8,209 nucleotides of DNA from Clostridiales bacterium UBA3705 (lineage in GTDB: Bacteria > Bacillota_A > Clostridia > Oscillospirales > Oscillospiraceae), in assembly GCA_002372735.1 (NCBI GenBank), contig DFIE01000102.1:17284-25492 (forward strand). The letters run 5' to 3'. Shown in pieces: positions 1 to 6,007 of this stretch (its first letter is position 1; every line of letters begins with the position of its first letter). The notes below the pieces were generated by a model that was not told the origin of the DNA, did no database searches, and saw only the letters and a list, made by a program, of their open reading frames with translations. The translations under genes and the position numbers were made by a program.

Positions 1-578
1 GTGCGGGTGTCGCCGAAGTAGTCAAAGCCCCACACCTCGTCCAGCAGCTGGTTTCGGGTGTACACCCGGTTGGGGGTGGAGGCCAGGTGGTACAGCAGCT
101 CCATCTCCTTGGGCGGGGTGGGGATCTTTTTGCCGTTGACCGTGAGCTCAAAGGCCTCCATATCAATGATCAGCTTGTCAAACACCAGGCGCTTTTCGTG
201 CTTGTCCGGGTTTTTGCCGCTGCGGCGGAGGACCGCCTCAATCCGGGCAAGCACCTCGGGCATCTCAAAGGGCTTTGTGATGTAGTCGTCGGCGCCCTGG
301 CGCAGACCGGTGACCTTGTCGTCCAGCTCGCCCTTGGCGGTGAGCATGATGACAGGGGTCTGGGACTCGGCCCGGATGGTGCGGCACACGCCCCAGCCGT
401 CCAGCACCGGCAGCATAATATCCAGCAGCACCAAATCCGGCTGCATACGGCGGAACAGCTCCACGCCCTTGCCGCCGTCGGAGGCGATCTGCACCTCATA
501 GCCCTCCTTTTCCAGGTAGAGCCGGAGCAGATCCGCAATATTATGATCATCCTCCACAATCAGAATCTTCGTGGCCAT
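1..578 (-). CDS. OmpR/PhoB-family response regulator, 3'-truncated by window edge
   Basis: This is a DNA-binding response regulator of a two-component system. 192 residues are visible and the frame is still open at base 1. The receiver domain (about 1-118) shows the acidic pair D10-D11 after a KILIVE strand, the phospho-acceptor D53 (LLDIMLP), T80 (MLTAK) and K102 (TKPF). That is the full phosphorylation set. The winged-helix effector domain starts near 130, with the PPKEMELL segment and a recognition-helix region around TRNQLLDEVWG. It stops at FGDTR, so by comparison with the family only about 35 residues are missing. The ATG at 578 is preceded by AAGGAG at 593-588 with a 9-nt spacer. A partner histidine kinase would be expected just downstream, outside the window. 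The gene is divergent from the YmdB-type gene. The stimulus and regulon cannot be told from this sequence. Confidence 0.95.
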   Translation of the reverse strand, partial: MATKILIVEDDHNIADLLRLYLEKEGYEVQIASDGGKGVELFRRMQPDLVLLDIMLPVLDGWGVCRTIRAESQTPVIMLTAKGELDDKVTGLRQGADDYITKPFEMPEVLARIEAVLRRSGKNPDKHEKRLVFDKLIIDMEAFELTVNGKKIPTPPKEMELLYHLASTPNRVYTRNQLLDEVWGFDYFGDTR

Positions 579-610
579 AGGTCTTCTCTCCTTGTTTTCA
601 ATCTCCTCTT

Positions 611-641
611 ATTATAGCGCGGCGTTTGGAAAATCGGTGAA
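611..641 (-). promoter_or_regulatory. Candidate sigma-A promoter of the response regulator
   Basis: Reading leftward, a perfect TATAAT lies at 616-611. The best -35 match is TTCACC at 641-636, with a long 19-nt spacer. Transcription would start near 604, giving a leader of about 26 nt that contains the AAGGAG ribosome site. The -10 box is convincing. The -35 is weak and coincides with one of the 11-bp-spaced hexamers, which would suit an activator-dependent promoter. Confidence 0.6.
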
Positions 642-663
642 CAATTTGTAAAAAGAATCAAAA
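625..663 (-). repeat. 11-bp-period TT-rich hexamer array, candidate response-regulator operator
   Basis: On the minus strand four hexamers sit exactly 11 bp apart: TTTTGA (663-658), TTTACA (652-647), TTCACC (641-636) and TCCAAA (630-625), each pair separated by 5 nt. The middle two resemble the TTNACA half-sites with about 5-nt gaps known for PhoP/PhoB-type boxes. The outer two are poor matches. The array lies just upstream of the TATAAT box of an OmpR/PhoB-family regulator, which would fit autoregulation. A-T richness alone could produce this pattern, so it is a candidate only. Confidence 0.3.
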
Positions 664-676
664 ATCCCCCCGCCCC

Positions 677-705
677 TTGTTTTTTCCGCCGGGAGCAGAT
701 ATAAT
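677..705 (+). promoter_or_regulatory. Sigma-A promoter of the YmdB-type gene
   Basis: TTGTTT at 677-682 and a perfect TATAAT at 700-705 are separated by 17 nt. Transcription should start near 712, about 22 nt before the ATG at 734, leaving room for the AAAGGA ribosome site at 718-723. This promoter excludes the in-frame TTG at 677 as a translation start, because that codon is part of the -35 box. Confidence 0.8.
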
Positions 706-733
706 AGGGCAAAAAGCAAAGGACGGTCTTGGG

Positions 734-1510
734 ATGGAATTCAAGGTTTTGGCAGTGGGAGATGTGTGCGGCAGCGGCGGGCTGAACTGGCTGAGCCGCC
801 GGCTGCGGACTCTGAAGCGGCAGCTGGGCGTAGACTTTTGCGTGGTCAACGGGGAGAACGCCTCGGTGGTGGGCATCACCCCCCGCCAGGCCGAGGAGAT
901 CCTGGATGCCGGGGCCGACGTGATCACCCTGGGCAACCACAGCTACCAGCGCCAGCAGATTGCCGACTATCTGGACGACAGCCCCTATATCCTGCGCCCG
1001 GCCAATGACTCTCCCCTCTGCCCCGGCCGGGGGGTGGGGGTGTATGACAGCCGGGCCGGGGAGGTCACAGTGATCAACCTCATCGGCCGGTGCAATATGC
1101 GCTTTGGCCCGGACAACCCCTTCCTGCTGGCGGAAAAGCTGGTGAAGCAGGCGGAAACCCGGCTGATTCTCATCGATTTCCACGCCGAGGCCACCTCGGA
1201 AAAGCTGGCCATGGGCTTTATGCTGGACGGCAAAATCTCCGCCCTGTGGGGCACCCACACCCATGTGCCCACTGCCGACGCCCAGATCCTGCCCAAGGGC
1301 ACCGGTTACGTCACCGACCTGGGCATGACCGGCCCGGCAGTCTCTGTGCTGGGCATCCGGCCGGAGCAGTCCATCGCCCAGTTCCGGGGCGGGCTGACCA
1401 GTCGGTACGAATCCGCCCCCGGCCCCTGCAAGCTGGAGGGCGTGCTCTTCACCCTGGACAGCAGCACCGGCAAATGCCTGGCCGCGGAGCGGATTTTTGA
1501 CAGAGAGTAA
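734..1510 (+). CDS. ymdB: YmdB-family metallophosphoesterase (2',3'-cyclic nucleotide phosphodiesterase)
   Basis: This is a 258-residue calcineurin-like phosphoesterase of the YmdB group. In Bacillus subtilis YmdB hydrolyses 2',3'-cyclic nucleotides and influences the switch between motility and biofilm. The dimetal-site residues are all present: D10 (VGDVCGS), E41-N42 (NGEN), N68-H69 (LGNHS), H150 (DFHAEATSEK), H175 and H177 (GTHTHV). The segments LPKGTGYVTDLGMTGP and FRGGLTSR also match the family, and the length is about the family norm of 260-270. There is no signal peptide, so it is cytoplasmic. The ATG at 734 has AGGA 10 nt upstream and follows a good promoter. The gene is monocistronic here, divergent from the response regulator and ended by a hairpin 12 nt after its stop. 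The family call is firm. The physiological role in this organism is inferred. Confidence 0.95.
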   Translation: MEFKVLAVGDVCGSGGLNWLSRRLRTLKRQLGVDFCVVNGENASVVGITPRQAEEILDAGADVITLGNHSYQRQQIADYLDDSPYILRPANDSPLCPGRGVGVYDSRAGEVTVINLIGRCNMRFGPDNPFLLAEKLVKQAETRLILIDFHAEATSEKLAMGFMLDGKISALWGTHTHVPTADAQILPKGTGYVTDLGMTGPAVSVLGIRPEQSIAQFRGGLTSRYESAPGPCKLEGVLFTLDSSTGKCLAAERIFDRE

Positions 1511-1522
1511 ATGACATAAAGC

Positions 1523-1549
1523 AGAACGGCGCCCCGGAGGCGCCGTTCT
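1523..1549. terminator. Shared hairpin terminator between convergent genes
   Basis: A perfect 11-bp stem, AGAACGGCGCC (1523-1533) with its complement at 1539-1549, closes a 5-nt loop. On the plus strand it is followed by a T-rich tail (TTGTTGTTTA) and ends the ymdB transcript. On the minus strand it lies 6 nt after the GH3 stop, but the tail there (GCTTTATGT) is poorer in T, so termination of the leftward operon is probably weaker. Confidence 0.85.
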
Positions 1550-1555
1550 TGTTGT

Positions 1556-2836
1556 TTACGCGCTCAGCTTCAGCCGCAGGATGCGGCGGACGGATTCGTC
1601 CAGCCTGGCTTGGGAGATGGTGCCATCCTCCACCGCGGCGAGCACCGCGGCATAGCGGGGGCGGAAATTGTCAGACATCAGCAGCATATCGCAGCCCGCC
1701 AGCACCGCCTGCACCGCGTCCTCCCCCACGCCGCAGCGCTGGGAAATGGCGCCCATATCCAGGGAGTCGGTGATCACAATGCCCTCGTAGCCGATTTTTT
1801 GCCGCAGCAGACCGGTGACCAGCTCGTAGGACAGGCTGGCAGGCTCCTCTTGGGCGGTGACGTTGGGCAGGGTGATATGCCCCGCCATCACAAAGGGCAC
1901 CCCCCGGGCCGCCCCGTCCCGGAAGGGGACCAGGTCCAGGTCCCACAGCTCCTGGGCAGTGCGCAGGCTGACGGCAAAGCCCTCATGGGAGTCCTCCGCC
2001 GTGGCCCCGTGGCCGGGGAAATGCTTGTAGGTGCCCCAGACCCCTTGGGACTGCAGCCCCTCCAGAAAGGCCGCGTCCATCCGGGCCACCAGCTCCGGGT
2101 CCGCGCCGAAGCTGCGGCGGGCAACCACCCGGTTGTCCGGGTTGGTCAGCACGTCCGCCACCGGGGCAAAGTCTACGTTGAAGCCCAGGTCTGCGAGATA
2201 TTCCCCCATCTCCGCGCCGATGCGCCGGGCCTCGGCCTCGTCTCCCCCGGCGCCCACCTGGGCCATGTCCGGGTAGGCCGGGATGTCAAAGCCCGGGTTG
2301 GCGCTGACCCGGCGGACGGTACCCCCCTCCTCGTCCAGGCAGAGGAAGAGCGGCAGCCCCGTCTGGCGCAGGCTCAGGTCCTGGGCGCCGGAGAGCATCT
2401 GCCGGGTCTGGTCCGGGCTGATCAGATTCCGCTCCAGATAGATCAGCCCTCCCACAGGATACTGGGCAAAGGCCTGCCGGGTCATCTCCCCGGTGACGGT
2501 GGCAGGCCCGTCGGCCAGGGCCAGGGTCTCTGGGGTGACCACAAAGAGCTGGGCAACCTTCTCCCCGTCGGTCATGGCGGCCAGCAGGGTCTCCACCGGG
2601 TCCGGGGCATCGGTCTCGGGCGCGGCGGTCTCGGGAAGGTCCGTCTCGGTGGTGGCGGAAGCAGACATTTCGGTTTCCTCCGTCTGGGTCATCATGGGCA
2701 CCATGGTGGTGACCGGGGCGTCGGTGTCAAGGGGCGGCAGGGGCATTGGCTGGGTGTCCTCCACCCGGATCTCCCCGGCGCAGCCCAGCAGCAGGGCCAG
2801 GGCCAAGCTCCATGCAATGAGTTTAATTCGCTTCAT
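1556..2836 (-). CDS. nagZ: GH3 lipoprotein, beta-N-acetylhexosaminidase (NagZ-like)
   Basis: This is a 426-residue exported glycoside hydrolase of family 3. It probably removes terminal N-acetylglucosamine-type residues from cell-wall fragments or glycans at the outer face of the membrane. Residues 1-19 form a lipoprotein signal peptide (charged KRIK, hydrophobic run, lipobox LLGC with C19). Residues 25-80 are a low-complexity Thr/Glu/Pro/Asp linker. The TIM-barrel domain (about 81-426) shows DEEGG at 168-172, KHFPGHG at 271-277, the NagZ-type D282-H284 general acid/base dyad, and the nucleophile D357 in ITDSLDMGAI. It lacks the extra C-terminal domain of B. subtilis NagZ (YbbD). The start overlaps the upstream gene by 14 nt. 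The ribosome site is weak (GGTAG), so expression is probably coupled to that gene. Substrate preference is inferred from the DSH dyad. Other GH3 hexosaminidase activities are possible. Confidence 0.9.
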   Translation of the reverse strand: MKRIKLIAWSLALALLLGCAGEIRVEDTQPMPLPPLDTDAPVTTMVPMMTQTEETEMSASATTETDLPETAAPETDAPDPVETLLAAMTDGEKVAQLFVVTPETLALADGPATVTGEMTRQAFAQYPVGGLIYLERNLISPDQTRQMLSGAQDLSLRQTGLPLFLCLDEEGGTVRRVSANPGFDIPAYPDMAQVGAGGDEAEARRIGAEMGEYLADLGFNVDFAPVADVLTNPDNRVVARRSFGADPELVARMDAAFLEGLQSQGVWGTYKHFPGHGATAEDSHEGFAVSLRTAQELWDLDLVPFRDGAARGVPFVMAGHITLPNVTAQEEPASLSYELVTGLLRQKIGYEGIVITDSLDMGAISQRCGVGEDAVQAVLAGCDMLLMSDNFRPRYAAVLAAVEDGTISQARLDESVRRILRLKLSA

Positions 2837-3617
2837 ATTCTACCAGGTAGGCGATCCGGCCGTGGCCGTTAAACTCGCCGTAAACGCTGACCAGATCATC
2901 CCGGCAGTCGTTCCACAGCCAGCCGCCCATGGAGGGCACGTTATACAGGCAGAGCACATTTTCCAGGGTGACCCCGTCGTCGTCATAATAGGAGGGCTGG
3001 GTGTCAAACCAGAAGTCCTGGTCAAAGGGCTCGCCGGTAATCCAGTGGAAGTTCCAGTCGGTGCCCAGGTAACCCCCCAGATAGACGGTGTGGATCCGGT
3101 CATGCTGGCTGCACAGGGCCACCAGCTTTGCCTCCTCCTCGGGGGAGTTCACCGTGGCCAGGTGGCCGCCCATGGTCTCGGCCTTGGCCTTTGCCTCGGC
3201 CCAGTCCACGTCCTCAATGATCAGCTCATAGCGGTTCTCCCGCAGAATGGGCTGGGTGTCCGCGCTTTGGATGGCGGGGGCGGCCGTCTCCACAGGCAGG
3301 GCCTGGGTGGCCGGGGGATCGGTGACAGGCGCCCGGGTCTCGGCGGCGGCAAGGGTGGTCTCCGCCGGGGCGCCGTCGTCCGGCTTCAGCACCACCACCA
3401 GCAGCGTGACCACTGCCGCCAGCACCGGGATCCAGATCAGGGCCAGGAGCAGCAGCTTGGGCATTTGGCGGCGGGGTGCCTCCTGCTGTCCGGACAGGGC
3501 GGCATCCCGCCAGCCTGTCTGCCGGTTGGATGCGGGATCTGCCGCAAGGGGTGCGCCGCAGTGGTCGCAGAAGCGGGCACCCGGCTCCACAGGCCGGCCG
3601 CAGTCGTTGCAATACAT
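2823..3617 (-). CDS. Zinc-ribbon / transmembrane / C-type-lectin-like protein
   Basis: This 264-residue membrane protein has three parts. The N-terminus is a CxxC...CxxC zinc ribbon (C3, C6, C17, C20). After a basic stretch (RRQMPK) comes one membrane segment at about 55-77, with the zinc ribbon predicted inside and the rest outside by the positive-inside rule. A Pro/Thr/Ala/Glu-rich linker (about 80-125) leads to a C-type-lectin-like domain (about 128-262). That fold is recognised by WAEAKAKAETMGGHLATV, the LGGYLG and WITGEPF segments, and WLWNDC near the end. The ATG at 3617 has GAGGAG 9 nt upstream and is preferred over the TTG at 3620. The gene begins 21 nt after asd and overlaps the GH3 start by 14 nt. 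The usual first and last lectin cysteines are absent. The ligand is unknown; sugar, peptide and cell-wall binding are all possible. Confidence 0.85.
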   Translation of the reverse strand: MYCNDCGRPVEPGARFCDHCGAPLAADPASNRQTGWRDAALSGQQEAPRRQMPKLLLLALIWIPVLAAVVTLLVVVLKPDDGAPAETTLAAAETRAPVTDPPATQALPVETAAPAIQSADTQPILRENRYELIIEDVDWAEAKAKAETMGGHLATVNSPEEEAKLVALCSQHDRIHTVYLGGYLGTDWNFHWITGEPFDQDFWFDTQPSYYDDDGVTLENVLCLYNVPSMGGWLWNDCRDDLVSVYGEFNGHGRIAYLVEYEAN

Positions 3618-3638
3618 CAATGTTCTCTCCTCAGGGGC

Positions 3639-4640
3639 TCAGCGGATCAGCAGCTCGGCAATCTGGATGGCGTTGGTGGCAGCGCCCTTGCGGATCTGGT
3701 CGCCGCAGCACCACAGGCACAGGCCGTTTTCGTTGGTCAGATCCCGGCGCACCCGGCCCACAAAGACCAGATCCTGGTCGGAGGTGTCCAGGGGCATGGG
3801 GTACTGCTTCCGCTCCAGGTTGTCCACCAGCCGGCAGCCGGGGGCAATGGCCAGGGCCCGGTGGGCCTCCGCCACGGAGATCTTGCGCTCAAACACCAGC
3901 TGCAGGGAAATAGAGTGGCTGCGCACCACCGGCACCCGCACACAGGTGCAGGACACCTGCATCTCGGGCAGGTGGAGGATCTTGCGGCCCTCGTTTTGCA
4001 GCTTCATCTCCTCGGAGGTGTAGCCCGCCTCCTGCTCGCTGCCGATCTGGGGGATCAGGTTAAAGGCGATCTGGTAGGGGAACACCTTGGGCTGCACGGG
4101 CTTGCCCTGGTACAGGGCGTTGACCTCCTCGGCCAGCTCCAGCGGGCCGGCGGCCCCGGCGCCGGACACCGCCTGGTAGGTGGAGGCCACCATGGTGCGG
4201 ATGGGCGAGAGCTTGCGCAGGGCGTTCACCGCGGTGACCGCAATCACCGTGGAGCAGTTGGGGTTGGCCACAATGCCCTGGTGGGTCTTCACGTCCTCGG
4301 GGTTCACCTCGGGCACCACCAGGGGGACCTTGGGATCCAGCCGGAAGGCGGAGGAATTGTCTACAAACACGGCGCCGGCCTTGACAATGGCCGGGGCGAA
4401 GGCCTTGGCCACGTCGTTCTCCGCTGCGCCCAGGACAATATCCAGGCCCTCAAAGGCGTCCTCTGCCGCCAGCTCGATCTGGATGGGCTGGCCGTTCCAC
4501 TCCACCACCTTGCCGGCGCTGCGCTCGCTGGCATACAGATGCAGCTCACCCACGGGGAACTGCCGCTGGGTGAGGATCTTCATCATTTCGCGTCCCACGG
4601 CGCCGGTGGCGCCCAGGATGCCGACTTTATACTGCTTCAT
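3639..4640 (-). CDS. asd: Aspartate-semialdehyde dehydrogenase
   Basis: This 333-residue cytoplasmic enzyme reduces aspartyl-4-phosphate to aspartate 4-semialdehyde with NADPH, the branch point to lysine/diaminopimelate and to homoserine. The N-terminal Rossmann motif is GATGAVG at 10-16. DNSSAFRLDP (94-103) precedes the nucleophile C129 in NPNCSTV. Q156 (TYQAVSGAG) and H242 (RVPVVRSHS) are the substrate and acid/base residues. The C-terminal KGAATNAIQIAE helix is intact. Length is normal for the family. The ATG at 4640 has a very strong GGAGGAGG site (4654-4647) 6 nt upstream. It lies 47 nt after lysC and 21 nt before the lectin-like gene. The segment LCLWCCGD (307-314) has three cysteines where many homologues have hydrophobic residues, which may have little effect. 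Confidence 0.97.
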   Translation of the reverse strand: MKQYKVGILGATGAVGREMMKILTQRQFPVGELHLYASERSAGKVVEWNGQPIQIELAAEDAFEGLDIVLGAAENDVAKAFAPAIVKAGAVFVDNSSAFRLDPKVPLVVPEVNPEDVKTHQGIVANPNCSTVIAVTAVNALRKLSPIRTMVASTYQAVSGAGAAGPLELAEEVNALYQGKPVQPKVFPYQIAFNLIPQIGSEQEAGYTSEEMKLQNEGRKILHLPEMQVSCTCVRVPVVRSHSISLQLVFERKISVAEAHRALAIAPGCRLVDNLERKQYPMPLDTSDQDLVFVGRVRRDLTNENGLCLWCCGDQIRKGAATNAIQIAELLIR

Positions 4641-4687
4641 AAGGTTCCTCCTCCAATCAATCTCAACTGCCGGACATGCCGCCGGCG

Positions 4688-6007
4688 TTATTTTACAAAG
4701 CTGTTATACAGCACCCGCACCGCGTTGTGGAAGTCCTCATTGGCCACGCCCATGATGATATTGACCTCCTGGGGACCCTGGGAAATCATGCGGATGTTGA
4801 TGCCCTCCCGGCCCAGGGCCGAGAACACCTTGCCCGAAATGCCCGGGCGGAAGGCCATCTTGCGGCCCACTGCCGCCACAATGGCAATGTTGTCGGTCAC
4901 GGTGATGCGGTCGGGGCTCAGTTCCTTTTCCAGCTCTGCCATAATGGCGTGGAGCTGCTTTTCCAGCTGGGCAGACTGCACCACAAGGGACACGGTATCA
5001 ATGGCGTTGGGGGTGTATTCCACACTGACGCCGTGATTCTCAAACACCTGGAGAATCCGCCGCTGGGCCCCCACCTGGGAGGAGAAGCCCCGCTTGGCCA
5101 CGCTGAAGATGGAATAGTCCTTCTTGCCGGCGATGCCGGTGATAAAGCGGTGGTCGCTCTCGGTGGGGGACTCGTCAAAGTGCTCCATGATAATGGTGCC
5201 GGGGTGGGCCGGATCGTTGGTGTTGCGGATGTTCAGGGGGATGTTCTTCTCCGCCACGGGGAAGATGGTGTCCTCGTGGAGGACCTGGGCGCCCAGATAG
5301 CTGAGCTCCCGCAGCTCGGTATAGGTGACCTGCTCAATGGGCTCCGGATTGTCCACAATCCGGGGGTCTGCCATCAGGATGCCGGACACATCGGTCCAGT
5401 TTTCGTACACGTCTGCGTCCAGGGCCGCGGCGGCCAGGGCGCCGGTGATGTCGGACCCGCCCCGGCTGAAGGTTTTGATGCTGCCGTCGGGCATGACCCC
5501 GTAAAAGCCGGGGGTGACGATTTTCTTGTCCCGGGCCAGCTCCTGCAGGCGGGCATAGGAGTATTCCTTGTCTACCGTGCCGTCCAGGCGGAAGCGGAGC
5601 CAATCCTTGGCGTCAACAAACGTAAAGCCCAGATACTCCGCCATCAGCCGGGCGGAGAGATACTCCCCCCGGGAGACCAGGGCGTCCTCGCTGAGACCGT
5701 TGTCCATCTGCTGCCGCAGGTGGGCCAGCTCCCTGCCCATGCAGGGCTCCAGCCCCAGCTCCTGCTCAATGGACAGGTAGCGCTGGCAGATCATATCGTA
5801 CACACTGTCACAGGACACCCCGTAGCGCAGGTGGGCGTGGCAGAGATAGAGCAGATCGGTGACCTTGTGGTCCTGCTTGAACCGCTTGCCGGCGGCGGAG
5901 ACCACCACCACCCGGCGGGATTCGTCATAGTTCACAATGGCCTTGACCTTGGCGTACTGCTGGGCGTTGGCCATGGAAGAGCCGCCGAATTTGAGTACCT
6001 TAAGCAT
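4688..6007 (-). CDS. lysC: Aspartate kinase, monofunctional, with two ACT domains
   Basis: This 439-residue enzyme phosphorylates aspartate, the committed step of the aspartate family. The kinase domain (about 1-280) shows KFGGSS at 6-11, SRGEYLSA at 112-119, FSRGGSD at 180-186 and TDVSGILMADPRIV at 205-218, which cover catalytic lysine, aspartate binding and ATP binding. Two ACT domains follow (about 291-360 and 369-439), so end-product feedback is expected. The full-length single-chain form resembles aspartokinase III types such as B. subtilis YclM. Two ATG codons compete. The one at 6007 lies 8 nt from GGAGGG, while that at 6013 lies only 2 nt away, so 6007 is chosen. It overlaps hom by 8 nt. 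Whether lysine, threonine or both inhibit it cannot be read from the sequence. Confidence 0.96.
   Translation of the reverse strand: MLKVLKFGGSSMANAQQYAKVKAIVNYDESRRVVVVSAAGKRFKQDHKVTDLLYLCHAHLRYGVSCDSVYDMICQRYLSIEQELGLEPCMGRELAHLRQQMDNGLSEDALVSRGEYLSARLMAEYLGFTFVDAKDWLRFRLDGTVDKEYSYARLQELARDKKIVTPGFYGVMPDGSIKTFSRGGSDITGALAAAALDADVYENWTDVSGILMADPRIVDNPEPIEQVTYTELRELSYLGAQVLHEDTIFPVAEKNIPLNIRNTNDPAHPGTIIMEHFDESPTESDHRFITGIAGKKDYSIFSVAKRGFSSQVGAQRRILQVFENHGVSVEYTPNAIDTVSLVVQSAQLEKQLHAIMAELEKELSPDRITVTDNIAIVAAVGRKMAFRPGISGKVFSALGREGINIRMISQGPQEVNIIMGVANEDFHNAVRVLYNSFVK

Noticed and set aside
170..559. 129-codon minus-strand frame inside the response regulator
   Set aside because: It is out of frame with the receiver and winged-helix domains and translates to an Arg/Ser/Ala-rich sequence typical of shadow frames.
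677..733. Upstream TTG start extending YmdB by 19 residues
   Set aside because: The TTG is part of the -35 box and lies upstream of the predicted transcription start. ATG 734 has a good ribosome site and matches the family N-terminus.
560..1264. 234-codon minus-strand frame antisense to ymdB
   Set aside because: It is codon-aligned and lies opposite a gene with every catalytic residue intact. It also crosses the ymdB promoter region.
1610..2872. 420-codon plus-strand frame antisense to the GH3 gene
   Set aside because: It is codon-aligned with the GH3 gene, so its openness again reflects avoided TTA/CTA/TCA codons. The protein is low-complexity Gly/His/Arg-rich with no recognisable family.
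4669..4686. GCCGG...CCGGC inverted repeat in the lysC-asd gap as a terminator
   Set aside because: The stem is only 5 bp with an 8-nt loop and no T-run follows, so it is too weak for a terminator. asd is likely co-transcribed.
2493..5036. An 847-codon plus-strand open frame antisense to the GH3, lectin-like, asd and lysC genes
   Set aside because: It is codon-aligned with the lectin-like and asd genes, which happen to share a frame. Stops in this frame arise only from TTA, CTA or TCA sense codons, which these GC-rich genes avoid. Its translation shows no domain and it has no ribosome site. It is a composition artefact.
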